From Thermohalobaculum sp050043005 (GTDB taxonomy: Bacteria > Pseudomonadota > Alphaproteobacteria > Rhodobacterales > Rhodobacteraceae), in contig JBHJIZ010000148.1 of NCBI GenBank assembly GCA_050043005.1, forward strand, positions 1 to 5,898: 5,898 nt of DNA, in the 5' to 3' direction. Of this stretch, positions 4,825-5,898 are shown in pieces. How positions within the stretch are numbered: the stretch's first letter is position 1; the number at the start of each line of letters is the position of its first letter. A model generated the notes under the pieces. That model was not told where the DNA came from and did no database searches. It saw only the letters and a list, made by a program, of their open reading frames with translations. The translations under genes were made by a program, and so were the position numbers.

Positions 4825-5898
4825 CTACGGCGCGTCGTGCCCGGCCGAGGAATAGCTCAGCTCGCCCGTGTCCAGATCCAGGATACCGACCAGCCCGGTC
4901 ACGAACATCATCGCAGTGTTCTCGCGCGTGATCTCGCTGTTGGCGTCCAGCTGGATACGATCCAGCGCGCTGCCCGTGCGCAAGGCGATGCTTTTCCAGA
5001 GTGTCTTGGACAGCAGCATGAACTGCGAGGCATCGGCCCCCTTGCCCGAGACATCGGCCACCAGAAAGAACAGGTGCCGGTCATCGATCAGCACATGGGC
5101 GTAGAAGTCGCCGCCGATCGTGCGCGCCGGGTCCATATAGCAGGCCAGATCGACCTTGCCGTCCTTGCTGAACCTGCGCGATGGCAGCAGGGCCATCTGG
5201 ATCCGCGCGGCGGCGTCGAGTTCCCCCTGAAGGAAGGCCCGGTCGGCCCGTTCGCTTTGCAGGGCAATCTCGGACTGCAGGCGCGCCCGGTCGCGCTCGA
5301 TCAGATTGACGGCGATCACGCCGATGGCGGTGCCCGTCCAGCCGATTGCCGGCGTCGCGATATCGATCAGCAGACCCGTCCGGAACAGGATCAGCGAGAC
5401 GCCAAAGCTTGCCATGATCCCGACCGTCGTCGCGATCACCGCGTGAAGCGGGCTCGCCAACGGCACGAACAGGATGATCGCCAGACCACCCAGGATCAGA
5501 CCCGCCAACTCCACCCGCGACATCCAGTCGAAGCGGCGCAGGAACGTCCCGTCCCGGATCATCTCGATCATCTGCAGATGCGCTTCCACGCCGAAGATCA
5601 CTTCGCCCAGCGGGGATTGACGCTCGTCGATACGGCCCAGATCCACGACAGCGACCAAAGCGATCCGGCCCTCCAGCCGCGCGCGGTCGAAATCCGGTTG
5701 CAGGATCTGCCAAGCCGGAATGTACCGGTCGAGTTCGGGCACCACGCCCGAAGCCAGGCTTTCCTCGATCGAGACGCTGTTCACCGGGCCGTAGTGGAGC
5801 CAGAACGATCCGTCCCGTTCGGCCGGGAAGGTCTGCGTCGCTGGGTCATCCGCATCGCCGAGAGCGATCCGCAGTCCCGCGCCGTCCGGCTCGACGCT
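4825..5898 (-). CDS. CHASE2 - transmembrane - SpoIIE/PP2C phosphatase, partial and truncated by amber codon
   Basis: The frame enters from the right edge without a start and runs 357 codons to a TAG at 4825-4827. Residues about 1-124 are the C-terminal half of a CHASE2 extracytoplasmic sensor domain, with WLHYGPVNSVS, LEGRIALVAVVDLG, then SPLG and GVEAHLQMIE. Three membrane helices follow (about 130-199), then a charged linker likely to be helical (200-230). From about 228 a SpoIIE-type PP2C domain begins: AARIQMALLP, IGGDFYA (with a metal-binding Asp, 264), VADVSGKGADA (280-290) and SSAGHDAP at the end. Full-length relatives dephosphorylate Ser/Thr on partner proteins such as anti-sigma-factor antagonists, in response to an outside signal. 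The stop removes the TDG and SDD motifs, so the product as written should be inactive. The missing residue is probably aromatic (TAC, TAT or TGG to TAG), which is inference. A GTG at 5784 is not the start; CHASE2 sequence continues upstream of it. Confidence 0.88.
   Translation of the reverse strand, partial: SVEPDGAGLRIALGDADDPATQTFPAERDGSFWLHYGPVNSVSIEESLASGVVPELDRYIPAWQILQPDFDRARLEGRIALVAVVDLGRIDERQSPLGEVIFGVEAHLQMIEMIRDGTFLRRFDWMSRVELAGLILGGLAIILFVPLASPLHAVIATTVGIMASFGVSLILFRTGLLIDIATPAIGWTGTAIGVIAVNLIERDRARLQSEIALQSERADRAFLQGELDAAARIQMALLPSRRFSKDGKVDLACYMDPARTIGGDFYAHVLIDDRHLFFLVADVSGKGADASQFMLLSKTLWKSIALRTGSALDRIQLDANSEITRENTAMMFVTGLVGILDLDTGELSYSSAGHDAP

Overview
The window looks like chromosome from a GC-rich proteobacterium, most likely an alphaproteobacterium. 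The pointers are the GC-rich codon use of the leftward genes, the form of the CNNM/CorC protein, and the CHASE2-SpoIIE phosphatase. The order cannot be fixed from this sequence. No plasmid, phage, CRISPR or intact insertion sequence is visible.

Layout. Positions 1-497 carry no convincing gene but hold a run of small stem-loops (82-216). At 498-747 two tRNA genes point away from each other: tRNA-Pro(CGG) leftward and tRNA-Gln(UUG) rightward. They share a 97-bp gap in which each has a well-spaced sigma-70-type promoter. An 8-bp inverted repeat overlaps the tRNA-Gln promoter. Positions 748-2198 are a gap of about 1.45 kb with no recognisable protein gene; its clearest signal is an intrinsic terminator on the minus strand (961-987) that has no obvious gene to serve.

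From 2199 to the right edge everything is coded on the minus strand. Read in the direction of transcription (right to left) the order is: (1) a CHASE2 - transmembrane - SpoIIE/PP2C signalling phosphatase, cut by the window edge and interrupted by an in-frame amber codon at 4825-4827; (2) a PAPS-dependent sulfotransferase (3604-4404); (3) a CNNM/CorC-type membrane protein with a CBS pair (2199-3512). The two complete genes are each preceded by about 90 bp of non-coding DNA with a plausible promoter, so they are probably transcribed separately. No shared pathway is evident.

The observation most worth checking is the amber codon in the phosphatase. The frame stays open and well conserved for 108 codons beyond it and ends where the family normally ends, which points to a recent nonsense mutation, a sequencing error or readthrough. 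Nothing here amounts to a clearly new multi-gene system.
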